Below are positions 1-6,251 of a DNA stretch of 14,530 nucleotides, piece after piece. Source of the DNA: an uncultured Oscillospiraceae bacterium (GTDB lineage: Bacteria > Bacillota > Clostridia > Oscillospirales > Oscillospiraceae); contig CALWYM010000029.1 in NCBI GenBank assembly GCA_944385775.1, positions 1 through 14,530 on the forward strand, read 5' to 3'. The notes under the pieces were generated by a model, which saw only the letters and a list, made by a program, of their open reading frames with translations, was not told the origin of the DNA and ran no database searches. Position numbers and translations under genes: made by a program. Position 1 is the stretch's first letter. Each line of letters starts with the position of its first letter.

Positions 1-2318
1 ACCAGAGCCGCCAGCCAGCCAATGGCGCACTGCCACACCACAACTCCGGCAGCCCACTTGCCGCCCAACTCTCTCCGAATGGCCGCGACAGCCGCCACGC
101 ATGGCGTATAAAGCAGACTGAAAACCAGCATTGACATTGCCGAAAGGGTGGTCATCGCCGATGTAACCGCTTCACCGTAAAGTAACTCAAAGGTAGATAC
201 AACGCCCTCCTTTGCCATAAAGCCGGAAATCAAACTTGTGCATATGCGCCAGTCACCCAGTCCTATGGGCTTAAAGATTGGCACAAGCAATCCCGCAACC
301 GCCGCAAGAATACTGTCACGGGAATTCTCCACCGGCTCAAACCTGAAGTCAAAGCTTTGAAGGAACCATATCACCACAGTGGCAATGAGAATAACGGAAA
401 ACGCGCGCTGCAAAAAGTCCTTTGCCTTTTCCCAGAGAAGCTGGGCAACATTCTTCCAGCCCGGAAGCCTGTAATTGGGAAGCTCCATAACAAACGGCAC
501 CGCCTCGCCCTTAAACAGGGTGCTCTTAAACAGATATGCCACCAGTATACCCACTAAAATGCCGAGAATGTATATTCCGGTCATAACAAGTCCGCTCTGG
601 TTCGGGAAAAAGGCGCTTACGAAAAAGCCGTAGATAGGAAGCTTTGCCGTGCAGCTCATAAAAGGCGTAAGTAAAATCGTCATTTTTCTGTCCCTTGCGC
701 TGGGGAGCGTTCTTGTGGCCATAACGGCAGGTACAGTACACCCAAAGCCAATAAGCAGCGGCACTATGCTTCTTCCGGAAAGACCCAGCTTACGGAGAAG
801 CTTATCCATAAAGAAAGCAACTCTTGCAATATATCCGCTGTCCTCCAGTATGGAGAGGAAGAAAAACAGCGTTACAATTATGGGAAGGAAGCTGAGGACA
901 GTACCCACTCCGCCGAAAATGCCGTCAATAACAAGTCCGTGGAGAATCGGGCTTACCTGGGCTGCCGTCAGCGCTCTGTCAACTACTGTCGTAAGAGCGT
1001 CCACGCCCTTTGCCATAAGGTCCTGGAAAAAGGCGCCGATAACGTTAAATGTCAGATAGAATACCGCCATCATAATAGCGATAAAAACAGGTATCGCTGT
1101 GTATTTTCCGGTGAGAATACGGTCAAGCTTCTTTGAACGGATACTCTCCTTGCTCTCATGGGCTTTAACGACCGTCTGCTCGCACACCTTTCCGATAAAG
1201 TCAAATCGCATATCCGCAATGGCAGCGCTGCGGTCAAGACCGCTTTCACGCTCCATCTGAACGATAATGTGCTCCAAGGTGGCTTTCTCGTTGTCATCAA
1301 GACCGAGCTGCTCCATAACAAGGCTGTCTCCCTCAATAACCTTTGAGGCCGCAAACCTTATGGCAATGCCGGCGCGCTCCGCATGGTCGGCAATCAAATG
1401 CACAACAGCATGGATACACCGGTGGACGGCGCCGCCGTGACGCTGGCTGTCGCAAAAATCCTGACGCTTCGGCTTCTCCTGATAATACGCCACATGAACG
1501 GCGTGGTGCACAAGTTCGTCAACGCCCTGATTCTTTGCAGCCGAAATAGGCACCACAGGCACTCCCAAAAGCTCCTCCATGCCGTTTATATCAATATATC
1601 CGCCGTTTCCTATAACCTCGTCCATCATATTAAGGGCAACTACCATTGGAATATTCATCTCAAGCAGCTGCATTGTCAGATAGAGGTTACGCTCAATATT
1701 GCTGGCGTCCACAATATTTATAATTGCCTTTGGCTTTTCCTCCAGCACAAAGGACCTGGACACTATCTCCTCGCTTGTATAAGGCGACATGGAGTATATG
1801 CCTGGAAGGTCCGTTATGAGGGTATTGGGGTAGCCCTTTATAATGCCGTCTTTTCTGTCCACCGTAACTCCGGGGAAATTTCCCACGTGCTGGTTTGAGC
1901 CGGTCAGCCTGTTAAAAAGAGTCGTCTTGCCGCAGTTTTGGTTACCTACCAGTGCAAAGGTGAGCTTTTCTCCCTTGTCAAGGGGCACTCCGTCGTCTCC
2001 GGCGTGATACTTGCCCTCCTCACCAAGTCCCAGATGGTTTCTCTCCACCGGCACGCTGGGCTTTTTAACCTTTGAATTTGGTTTTTCCGCCGGTACAGTC
2101 TCCTCTACCTCGATTTTTCCCGCGTCAGCTATACGCAGCGTCAGCTCATAGCCATGGATTTTAAGCTCCATTGGGTCGCCCATAGGCGCAAGCTTTACAG
2201 CCGTTACTTCCGCTCCGGGAATAACTCCCATGTCGAGGAAATGCTGCCTCAGCGCGCCCTCTCCACCTACGGAGCGGATAATGGCGGTTTTGCCTATTTT
2301 AAGTTCGCTAAGTTTCAT
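1..2318 (-). CDS. feoB: FeoA-FeoB fusion ferrous iron transporter (3' end cut by window edge)
   Basis: GTP-driven ferrous iron importer of the inner membrane, with the small FeoA partner fused at the N-terminus. I translated the frame from the ATG at 2318; the start, the middle (around 1200-1560) and the window edge agree in one open frame of 772 codons. Residues 1 to about 75 are a FeoA SH3-like domain. A charged, Pro/Lys-rich linker leads to the G domain: G1 GNQNCGKT at 125-132, G3 DLPG at 170-173 and G4 NMMD at 230-233. The polytopic membrane part starts near residue 400 and carries the hallmark GCTVPAV with Cys527. FeoB alone is about 770 residues in E. coli, so with FeoA fused only the last few dozen residues are probably missing. 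The ribosome binding site GGGAG lies 10 bases before the ATG. A strong promoter with an operator-like palindrome sits just upstream, so iron control is likely. Family assignment is very sure. Confidence 0.97.
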   Translation of the reverse strand, partial: MKLSELKIGKTAIIRSVGGEGALRQHFLDMGVIPGAEVTAVKLAPMGDPMELKIHGYELTLRIADAGKIEVEETVPAEKPNSKVKKPSVPVERNHLGLGEEGKYHAGDDGVPLDKGEKLTFALVGNQNCGKTTLFNRLTGSNQHVGNFPGVTVDRKDGIIKGYPNTLITDLPGIYSMSPYTSEEIVSRSFVLEEKPKAIINIVDASNIERNLYLTMQLLEMNIPMVVALNMMDEVIGNGGYIDINGMEELLGVPVVPISAAKNQGVDELVHHAVHVAYYQEKPKRQDFCDSQRHGGAVHRCIHAVVHLIADHAERAGIAIRFAASKVIEGDSLVMEQLGLDDNEKATLEHIIVQMERESGLDRSAAIADMRFDFIGKVCEQTVVKAHESKESIRSKKLDRILTGKYTAIPVFIAIMMAVFYLTFNVIGAFFQDLMAKGVDALTTVVDRALTAAQVSPILHGLVIDGIFGGVGTVLSFLPIIVTLFFFLSILEDSGYIARVAFFMDKLLRKLGLSGRSIVPLLIGFGCTVPAVMATRTLPSARDRKMTILLTPFMSCTAKLPIYGFFVSAFFPNQSGLVMTGIYILGILVGILVAYLFKSTLFKGEAVPFVMELPNYRLPGWKNVAQLLWEKAKDFLQRAFSVILIATVVIWFLQSFDFRFEPVENSRDSILAAVAGLLVPIFKPIGLGDWRICTSLISGFMAKEGVVSTFELLYGEAVTSAMTTLSAMSMLVFSLLYTPCVAAVAAIRRELGGKWAAGVVVWQCAIGWLAAL

Positions 2319-2365
2319 TTTGATTTATCTCCCACATGGCAAAAAAATCTTCTTTCTTACGTCCG

Positions 2366-2379
2366 TTAGTGTACACTAA
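2366..2379. promoter_or_regulatory. 14-bp perfect palindrome over the feoAB -10: candidate metal-repressor operator
   Basis: TTAGTGTACACTAA reads the same on both strands and covers the -10 hexamer of the feoAB promoter. Its outer TTAG...CTAA arms resemble the arms of DtxR/IdeR-type boxes, which often control feo genes in Gram-positive bacteria. It does not resemble the Fur inverted repeat (TGATAAT-ATTATCA). That a DtxR/MntR-like iron-sensing repressor binds here is inference from position and symmetry. Confidence 0.6.
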
Positions 2380-2396
2380 TTGGTTTCCCCTGTCAA
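2368..2396 (-). promoter_or_regulatory. Sigma-A promoter of feoAB
   Basis: On the minus strand there is a perfect -35 TTGACA (2391-2396), a 17-base spacer and a -10 TACACT (2368-2373). The predicted start of transcription near 2360 gives a leader of roughly 40 bases before the feoAB ATG at 2318. The -10 lies entirely inside the palindrome at 2366-2379, so a protein bound there would block RNA polymerase. Confidence 0.8.
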
Positions 2397-2456
2397 GGAC
2401 GGTCCGTGCAAGCGCAATCACATTTTTTTACTTAATCAGAGACAAAGCAGATTGAT

Positions 2457-2493
2457 AAAAGAAAAAGGGGCAGGTACTGCCCCTTTTTCTTTT
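2457..2493 (-). terminator. Intrinsic terminator after the M50 gene (near-symmetric on both strands)
   Basis: Two 17-base arms (2457-2473 and 2477-2493) are perfect reverse complements around a 3-base loop. The GC core is GGGGCAG/CTGCCCC, with A-rich and T-rich flanks inside the arms that supply the U-tract in either direction. The hairpin starts inside the TAA stop (2494-2492) of the M50 gene. It insulates feoAB from the peptidase operon upstream. Confidence 0.85.
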
Positions 2494-3625
2494 ATGTTTT
2501 CATATCCGCCCGCCGGGAGGCAAGCTCCACAAGTTCCCTTTCGCTTTCTATATCGCCCTTCATGGGGTGATATTTCTCCGCCTTAGTGAAGGTCGCCAGC
2601 AGCTTTTCCGCCTTTTGACCGTCACTTTCGTACAAAAGGGCAAGGGCGTACTGAGTTCTGATTACAGAGATCTGAGTTTTCATCTGCTTCATAAATGTTT
2701 TCTGCTCCTTTGTCAGAAGCTTTTCCACAATCTCTCTTTTGCTGTCGCCCATAAGCTCACAGTATATCCTGTCGCAGACCAGCATTGCCCTGTAAACTCC
2801 CAGAATACCCGTATCTACGGAAAAAAGCCTGTCAATGGTCTCTCCGGCTTCTCGGAACCTGTGCTCGTCCATAAGCCTGTTTTCATAGAAAACAGCCATA
2901 GAGGCGGTAACGGCGTTTTTAAGCTCACTCTCCTCAGGCATATAAAACCACTCTGATGGCAGCTCGTTTAGCCGAGCTCCCTCGACAGTCATCTTTGCGC
3001 TTATCATAAGCTGAATCCACAGGGATTTCACCGCCTCGCCGCTTTTTCTGCACATCAGTATGTTGTAGCCGTCATTGGCGACGGTACCTGTTTTCGATGG
3101 CACGCCGTTACTGATTGCAAGCACAAGCCCCGCGGCGGCGGAACAGTACAGTATGCCCCTTATAACCGCGTTTTCTGAAAGCAGGGCTGCCCCAAGGCAC
3201 ATTGCGGTAAGAGCAAGGTTTGCCAGAACGCCACCCAGATTATATAGCACGAAGGGCATTTTCCCGTCCTTAAGCGGCGGCGGAATAAGCAGACACTGAC
3301 CGGCGGTACCGGGAATAGTCAGCCGCTTTGTAATCAGCTTACCGCCGCTTTTCATTATCATAAAGCTTCCTATGCGGAAAGAGGAAAAGCTGTATCCAGA
3401 TAAAAGCCCGCAGACTAAATGCCCTGCCTCGTGGCAAATGACATGGAGCATAATAAGAACGTAAATCAAAACTACTGTGACAGCAAGCCTTATTAAAAGG
3501 GACGAAATACTGCCGTCCCCTCCGCTAAGAACGGTACTTGCCACAATATAGCCTATAACTCCGCCCAAAAAACCGTAGAGCAGTATAAAAGCAAAGCCCT
3601 TAAAGCCCATCTTTTCCTTTTTCAT
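2492..3625 (-). CDS. M50-family (site-2-protease-like) membrane metallopeptidase with C-terminal helical extension
   Basis: Predicted intramembrane zinc metallopeptidase of 377 residues. Hydrophobic segments lie at about 10-32, 44-64, 124-149 and 153-172. The zinc motif HEAGH (65-69: ligands H65 and H69, catalytic E66) sits at the end of the second segment. A NGVP...NDG stretch (173-186) supplies the usual third ligand, D185. The core is therefore complete and probably active. From about 190 the protein is soluble and alpha-helical, with Leu/Ala/Glu-rich repeats suggestive of TPR-like helices, and lacks a PDZ domain. The start at 3625 overlaps the TAA of the M42 gene as TAATG with AGGGGA upstream, indicating translational coupling. 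A second in-frame Met at residue 6 is less well placed. M50 enzymes typically cleave transmembrane segments, for example of anti-sigma factors or signal-peptide remnants; the substrate here is unknown. Confidence 0.88.
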   Translation of the reverse strand: MKKEKMGFKGFAFILLYGFLGGVIGYIVASTVLSGGDGSISSLLIRLAVTVVLIYVLIMLHVICHEAGHLVCGLLSGYSFSSFRIGSFMIMKSGGKLITKRLTIPGTAGQCLLIPPPLKDGKMPFVLYNLGGVLANLALTAMCLGAALLSENAVIRGILYCSAAAGLVLAISNGVPSKTGTVANDGYNILMCRKSGEAVKSLWIQLMISAKMTVEGARLNELPSEWFYMPEESELKNAVTASMAVFYENRLMDEHRFREAGETIDRLFSVDTGILGVYRAMLVCDRIYCELMGDSKREIVEKLLTKEQKTFMKQMKTQISVIRTQYALALLYESDGQKAEKLLATFTKAEKYHPMKGDIESERELVELASRRADMKT

Positions 3626-4692
3626 TACTTTTCCCCTTCGCTTTCGCCCGGAAGCTCAAGGTAGCCCTTTAAGACCTTAATTGTATTGAAAACGCCGTCA
3701 ATGTGGCTTCTCTCATAGCCATGGCTGGCATAAACGCCGGGACCGATAAGTCCGTGACGAATATCGTGACCGCCCCTGAGGGTCGCTTCCACATCAGAGC
3801 CGTAGTGTGGGTAAACGTCAACCGCATAGCCCGCTCCCTCACGCTTTGCTGCCTCAATAAGCTTTGTCACAACGGAATAACTGTACGGTCCCCCTGAGTC
3901 CTTGGCGCAGATGGACACCATCTTTTCGGTGCAGGCAAGACCCTCACCCACACAGCCCATATCAACGCTGATTGCCTCGGTAACTCCCTGGGGTACAGAG
4001 GCGGAGCCGCCGTGACCTACCTCCTCGTAAACCGTTACGTGGACATAGACCTTTCTTTTCGGAATAATATTATTGTCGCTTATATATTTGGCAAGACCCA
4101 GAATAACGCCCACGGAAAGCTTATCGTCAAGGAAACGGCTCTTTATATACTCAGAAGAAGTAATCCTTGTCCGGGGCTCAAAGCATACTATGTCCCCCAC
4201 CTCAATACCAAGCTTTCTTGTATCATCAGCGCTTTTTACGTCCTCGTCCAGCACAACCTCCGTTGTGTCAAAGCCACGCTTAGTATCGCCGTATTTTCCG
4301 TTAACGTGTACAGAAGCGTTTACAAGCTGCAAAGTTCCCTCGTAAACCTTTCCGTTTCTTGTGTACACCCGTACATTTTCCGCTTCACCGTTTTCGGCTC
4401 TCATTCCCCCGATATTTGTTATACGGAGCCTGCCGTTGCCCTTTATCTCGCACACCATGCCGCCCAGGGTGTCGCTGTGAGCCTCCAGCAGCACAGCGTC
4501 GTTATTGTCCTCGCCGCCCAGGTCCACTATAACGCCGCCCTTTGTAGTAATACCCGCCTTAAAGCCCAGGGAAGCAAAAGCCTCCTTGACCCATTTCGCC
4601 GCCTTTTCCGTATAGCCCGAGGGGCTGTCAATGGAAAGGAGCCGGCACGCCATATCGGCTGCGTACTTTGCGTATTCTCTTGTAAGCTTCAT
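3625..4692 (-). CDS. M42-family metalloaminopeptidase (glutamyl aminopeptidase / deblocking type)
   Basis: Cytosolic dinuclear-metal aminopeptidase of 355 residues, the usual length for the family, whose members form large tetrahedral particles that trim peptides released by other proteases. Visible metal ligands are H72 in AHSDTLG, the bridging D189 in FLDDK, catalytic E223 and ligand E224 in YEEVGHGG, D244 in VDMG and H330 in ERSHIDG. The middle part, about 78-180, is the dimerisation domain typical of M42. GGGAGGA precedes the ATG at 4692, and a near-consensus promoter lies about 40 bases upstream. It is the first gene of a two-gene unit with the M50 protease, overlapping it by one base. 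Substrate preference (acidic, neutral or basic N-terminus) cannot be read from the sequence. An older label, endoglucanase M, is misleading for this family. Confidence 0.94.
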   Translation of the reverse strand: MKLTREYAKYAADMACRLLSIDSPSGYTEKAAKWVKEAFASLGFKAGITTKGGVIVDLGGEDNNDAVLLEAHSDTLGGMVCEIKGNGRLRITNIGGMRAENGEAENVRVYTRNGKVYEGTLQLVNASVHVNGKYGDTKRGFDTTEVVLDEDVKSADDTRKLGIEVGDIVCFEPRTRITSSEYIKSRFLDDKLSVGVILGLAKYISDNNIIPKRKVYVHVTVYEEVGHGGSASVPQGVTEAISVDMGCVGEGLACTEKMVSICAKDSGGPYSYSVVTKLIEAAKREGAGYAVDVYPHYGSDVEATLRGGHDIRHGLIGPGVYASHGYERSHIDGVFNTIKVLKGYLELPGESEGEK

Positions 4693-4728
4693 AGGATTTT
4701 TCCTCCCGAATATTTTTAGTTTTTCACC

Positions 4729-4757
4729 ATTATACCCTTAAAGCCTTTCTTTTTCAA
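4729..4757 (-). promoter_or_regulatory. Sigma-A promoter of the M42-M50 unit
   Basis: Minus-strand -35 TTGAAA (4752-4757, one mismatch), a 17-base spacer and a perfect -10 TATAAT (4729-4734). It lies just downstream of the terminator at 4767-4797 and gives a leader of about 30 bases to the ATG at 4692. The peptidase pair is therefore an independent transcription unit. Confidence 0.85.
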
Positions 4758-4766
4758 CAAAAAAAA

Positions 4767-4797
4767 AATATGAGGGCTTTTTAAAAGCCCTCATATT
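4767..4797 (-). terminator. Rho-independent terminator after the zinc-ribbon gene
   Basis: Arms 4767-4781 and 4783-4797 are perfect 15-base reverse complements with the core TGAGGGC/GCCCTCA. In the minus-strand transcript the stem is followed directly by a run of nine or more U. The hairpin begins at the last base of the TGA stop (4799-4797), leaving no spacer between gene and terminator. Confidence 0.92.
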
Positions 4798-5195
4798 CAG
4801 GTTTTTCTCTGAAATCTCTGTCCGCACTTGGGACAGGTAATATTTATCTTTCCCTTACCTCTGGGAACACGGAGAAAATTATGGCAGGAAGGACAGCGGA
4901 AATACTTATACTTCCTTATATCCCTTATCTGTTCTATCCTGAAACGTACCTTCTGCCGTATGGGCCAGAAGTATCGGATAAACCTGTCGTTTTCCCTGCG
5001 CCGTGCCCTGATATTGTGGGATAAGAACCTGTACAGCGTATAAAACAGCACAAGGTACGCAGCCACTGAAAAAAGACCAAATCCGAAAATTTCGCTGAGC
5101 AGCTTCAGCAAAACGGACAGACACAAAAGGGCAACACCAAACTTATCCGGTCCGTTTCTTCCGCGCATGAAATTCAGTATCAAATTGCGGATCAT
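4797..5195 (-). CDS. Small membrane protein with C-terminal zinc ribbon, function unknown
   Basis: I do not recognise a named family. The 132-residue product has a basic N-terminus and two hydrophobic segments, about 18-38 and 40-57. A strongly basic cytoplasmic stretch (61-100, many Arg/Lys) follows. The end is a four-cysteine zinc ribbon: CPSC at 101-104 and CPKC at 121-124. By the positive-inside rule the ribbon should face the cytoplasm, where it could bind nucleic acid, ribosome or protein; this is inference. The ribosome binding site is purine rich (GGGAGAGGAGAG) before the ATG at 5195. A possible -10 TATACT at 5227-5232 has no convincing -35, and there is no terminator between this gene and the kinase gene upstream, so read-through from the long operon is also possible. 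The gene ends in its own strong terminator. Confidence 0.8.
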   Translation of the reverse strand: MIRNLILNFMRGRNGPDKFGVALLCLSVLLKLLSEIFGFGLFSVAAYLVLFYTLYRFLSHNIRARRRENDRFIRYFWPIRQKVRFRIEQIRDIRKYKYFRCPSCHNFLRVPRGKGKINITCPKCGQRFQRKT

Positions 5196-5301
5196 TGTGT
5201 CTCTCCTCTCCCTGTAACATACTCATAGTATACCACTATACCCTCCGTTTGTGGGATATGACACAATAATTTAACAAATCCGAAATAAATTTTACCATCA
5301 T
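5194..5301 (-). promoter_or_regulatory. Kinase/zinc-ribbon intergenic: weak -10 candidates and an 8-bp inverted repeat reaching the start codon
   Basis: Possible -10 hexamers TATACT (5227-5232) and TATAGT (5235-5240) are visible on the minus strand, neither with a good -35. ATTGTGTC (minus strand, 5267-5260) can pair with GACACAAT (5201-5194), which includes the start of the zinc-ribbon ATG. Pairing would matter only in a read-through transcript from the kinase gene. I see no terminator here. The evidence is weak. Confidence 0.25.
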
Positions 5302-6237
5302 TCAATACTCAAACCTTCCGCCGCCGATAAACTCCCTGAGAAGCGAATCAACCGGTACATACTCGTCATCCGTTGAGGGAAGAAGCTTAAGAAGAGGCAT
5401 CATTTCCTTTACGTACTCATAGCCCGGCACTGTATCGTCCATTCCCTCTACCATGGGGAGAACATACTTTCCAAGAATTGAAAGCTCATAGTCAAGAGAG
5501 GAATCAAGACGCAGGCTGGCTTTATCCACAAAAGGATATATATGCTCGCTTTCCCCTCTTATTACGTTTTTCCAGAGCTTAAGGGTGTACTTCGCGTCTG
5601 CGCCACGGAAATTATTATCACGTACAACACGCCTTGCCAGCCTTGTCATTCTGGGCAAAAACACCGTACCGTCAGGCAGCTCCACCTCGGTCTGCGGGGA
5701 GATATAAAGGCCGAAGGCTCCCGGGTTTTTGTCGGTAATCATATTGTTAAGCGCATGAATACCCTCAAAAATGGCAATTTCGTTTTCCTTAAGCTGCATT
5801 TTGGTGTACTGGCTTGTACTGCGCTTCTGCCTTGCAAACATATAGTACGGAATTTTAATCTCCTTACCGTGGCTGAGAGCGTCAAAGTGCTCGTTTAAAA
5901 GGTCCATATCCATAAGCTGTGGACTTTCAAAATCCACCTCGCCCTCCGGCGTTCTGGGACAGGTGTCCAGATCAAGTGTGGAGAAATAATTATCCATGGA
6001 CACGGTGTGGGTGTTGATTCCCCTCCGTTCCAGCTCCTCCTCAATGCGCTTTGCGGTAGTGGTTTTGCCGGAGCCTGATGGACCGCTCAGAAGCACCACA
6101 GGACATATGGACATATTTTCCATAATCATGTCGGCGGCAACGCCGACCCTCTTTCTGTACTGCTCCTCGCACTCTGCGATAAACTCACGGGGTGATGTCA
6201 GAATACGCTCTTTAAGCTCACTAAGAAGATACCTCAT
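5302..6237 (-). CDS. Uridine kinase-like (PRK/UDK family) nucleoside kinase, lacking the TGS half
   Basis: Predicted ATP-dependent kinase of 311 residues, cytosolic, likely acting on a nucleoside in pyrimidine salvage. The Walker A is GPSGSGKT (52-59). MDNYF (81-85) matches the conserved DxYY/F substrate region of uridine kinases, and FEGIHAL (157-163) is the equivalent of the EGI motif. The end, DSLLREFIGGG, is typical of the longer clostridial nucleoside kinases of about 550 residues, which carry an N-terminal TGS/ThrRS-like half. Here that half is absent and the protein starts in the linker helix before the P-loop. The ATG at 6237 has AAGGGAG upstream and lies 14 bases after the hemZ stop, so this is a genuine short form, not an annotation artefact. 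It is the last closely spaced gene of the birA-recJ-rel run. Exact substrate is unproven. Confidence 0.85.
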   Translation of the reverse strand: MRYLLSELKERILTSPREFIAECEEQYRKRVGVAADMIMENMSICPVVLLSGPSGSGKTTTAKRIEEELERRGINTHTVSMDNYFSTLDLDTCPRTPEGEVDFESPQLMDMDLLNEHFDALSHGKEIKIPYYMFARQKRSTSQYTKMQLKENEIAIFEGIHALNNMITDKNPGAFGLYISPQTEVELPDGTVFLPRMTRLARRVVRDNNFRGADAKYTLKLWKNVIRGESEHIYPFVDKASLRLDSSLDYELSILGKYVLPMVEGMDDTVPGYEYVKEMMPLLKLLPSTDDEYVPVDSLLREFIGGGRFEY

Positions 6238-6251
6238 AACTTTCTCCCTTC

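Noticed and set aside
1200..1560. Possible frameshift in feoB, because many short frames crowd this stretch
   Set aside because: Codon-by-codon translation of the minus strand shows one continuous frame with the conserved FeoB sequence through the region, in phase with both the start and the window edge.
1383..1898. 171-codon open frame on the plus strand
   Set aside because: It runs antisense through the FeoB G-domain region, whose minus-strand frame is intact with G-protein motifs. The translation shows no recognisable motif or ribosome binding site.
4012..4719. 235-codon open frame on the plus strand
   Set aside because: Antisense to the M42 aminopeptidase, which has all metal ligands. 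The long antisense frame is a by-product of codon bias.
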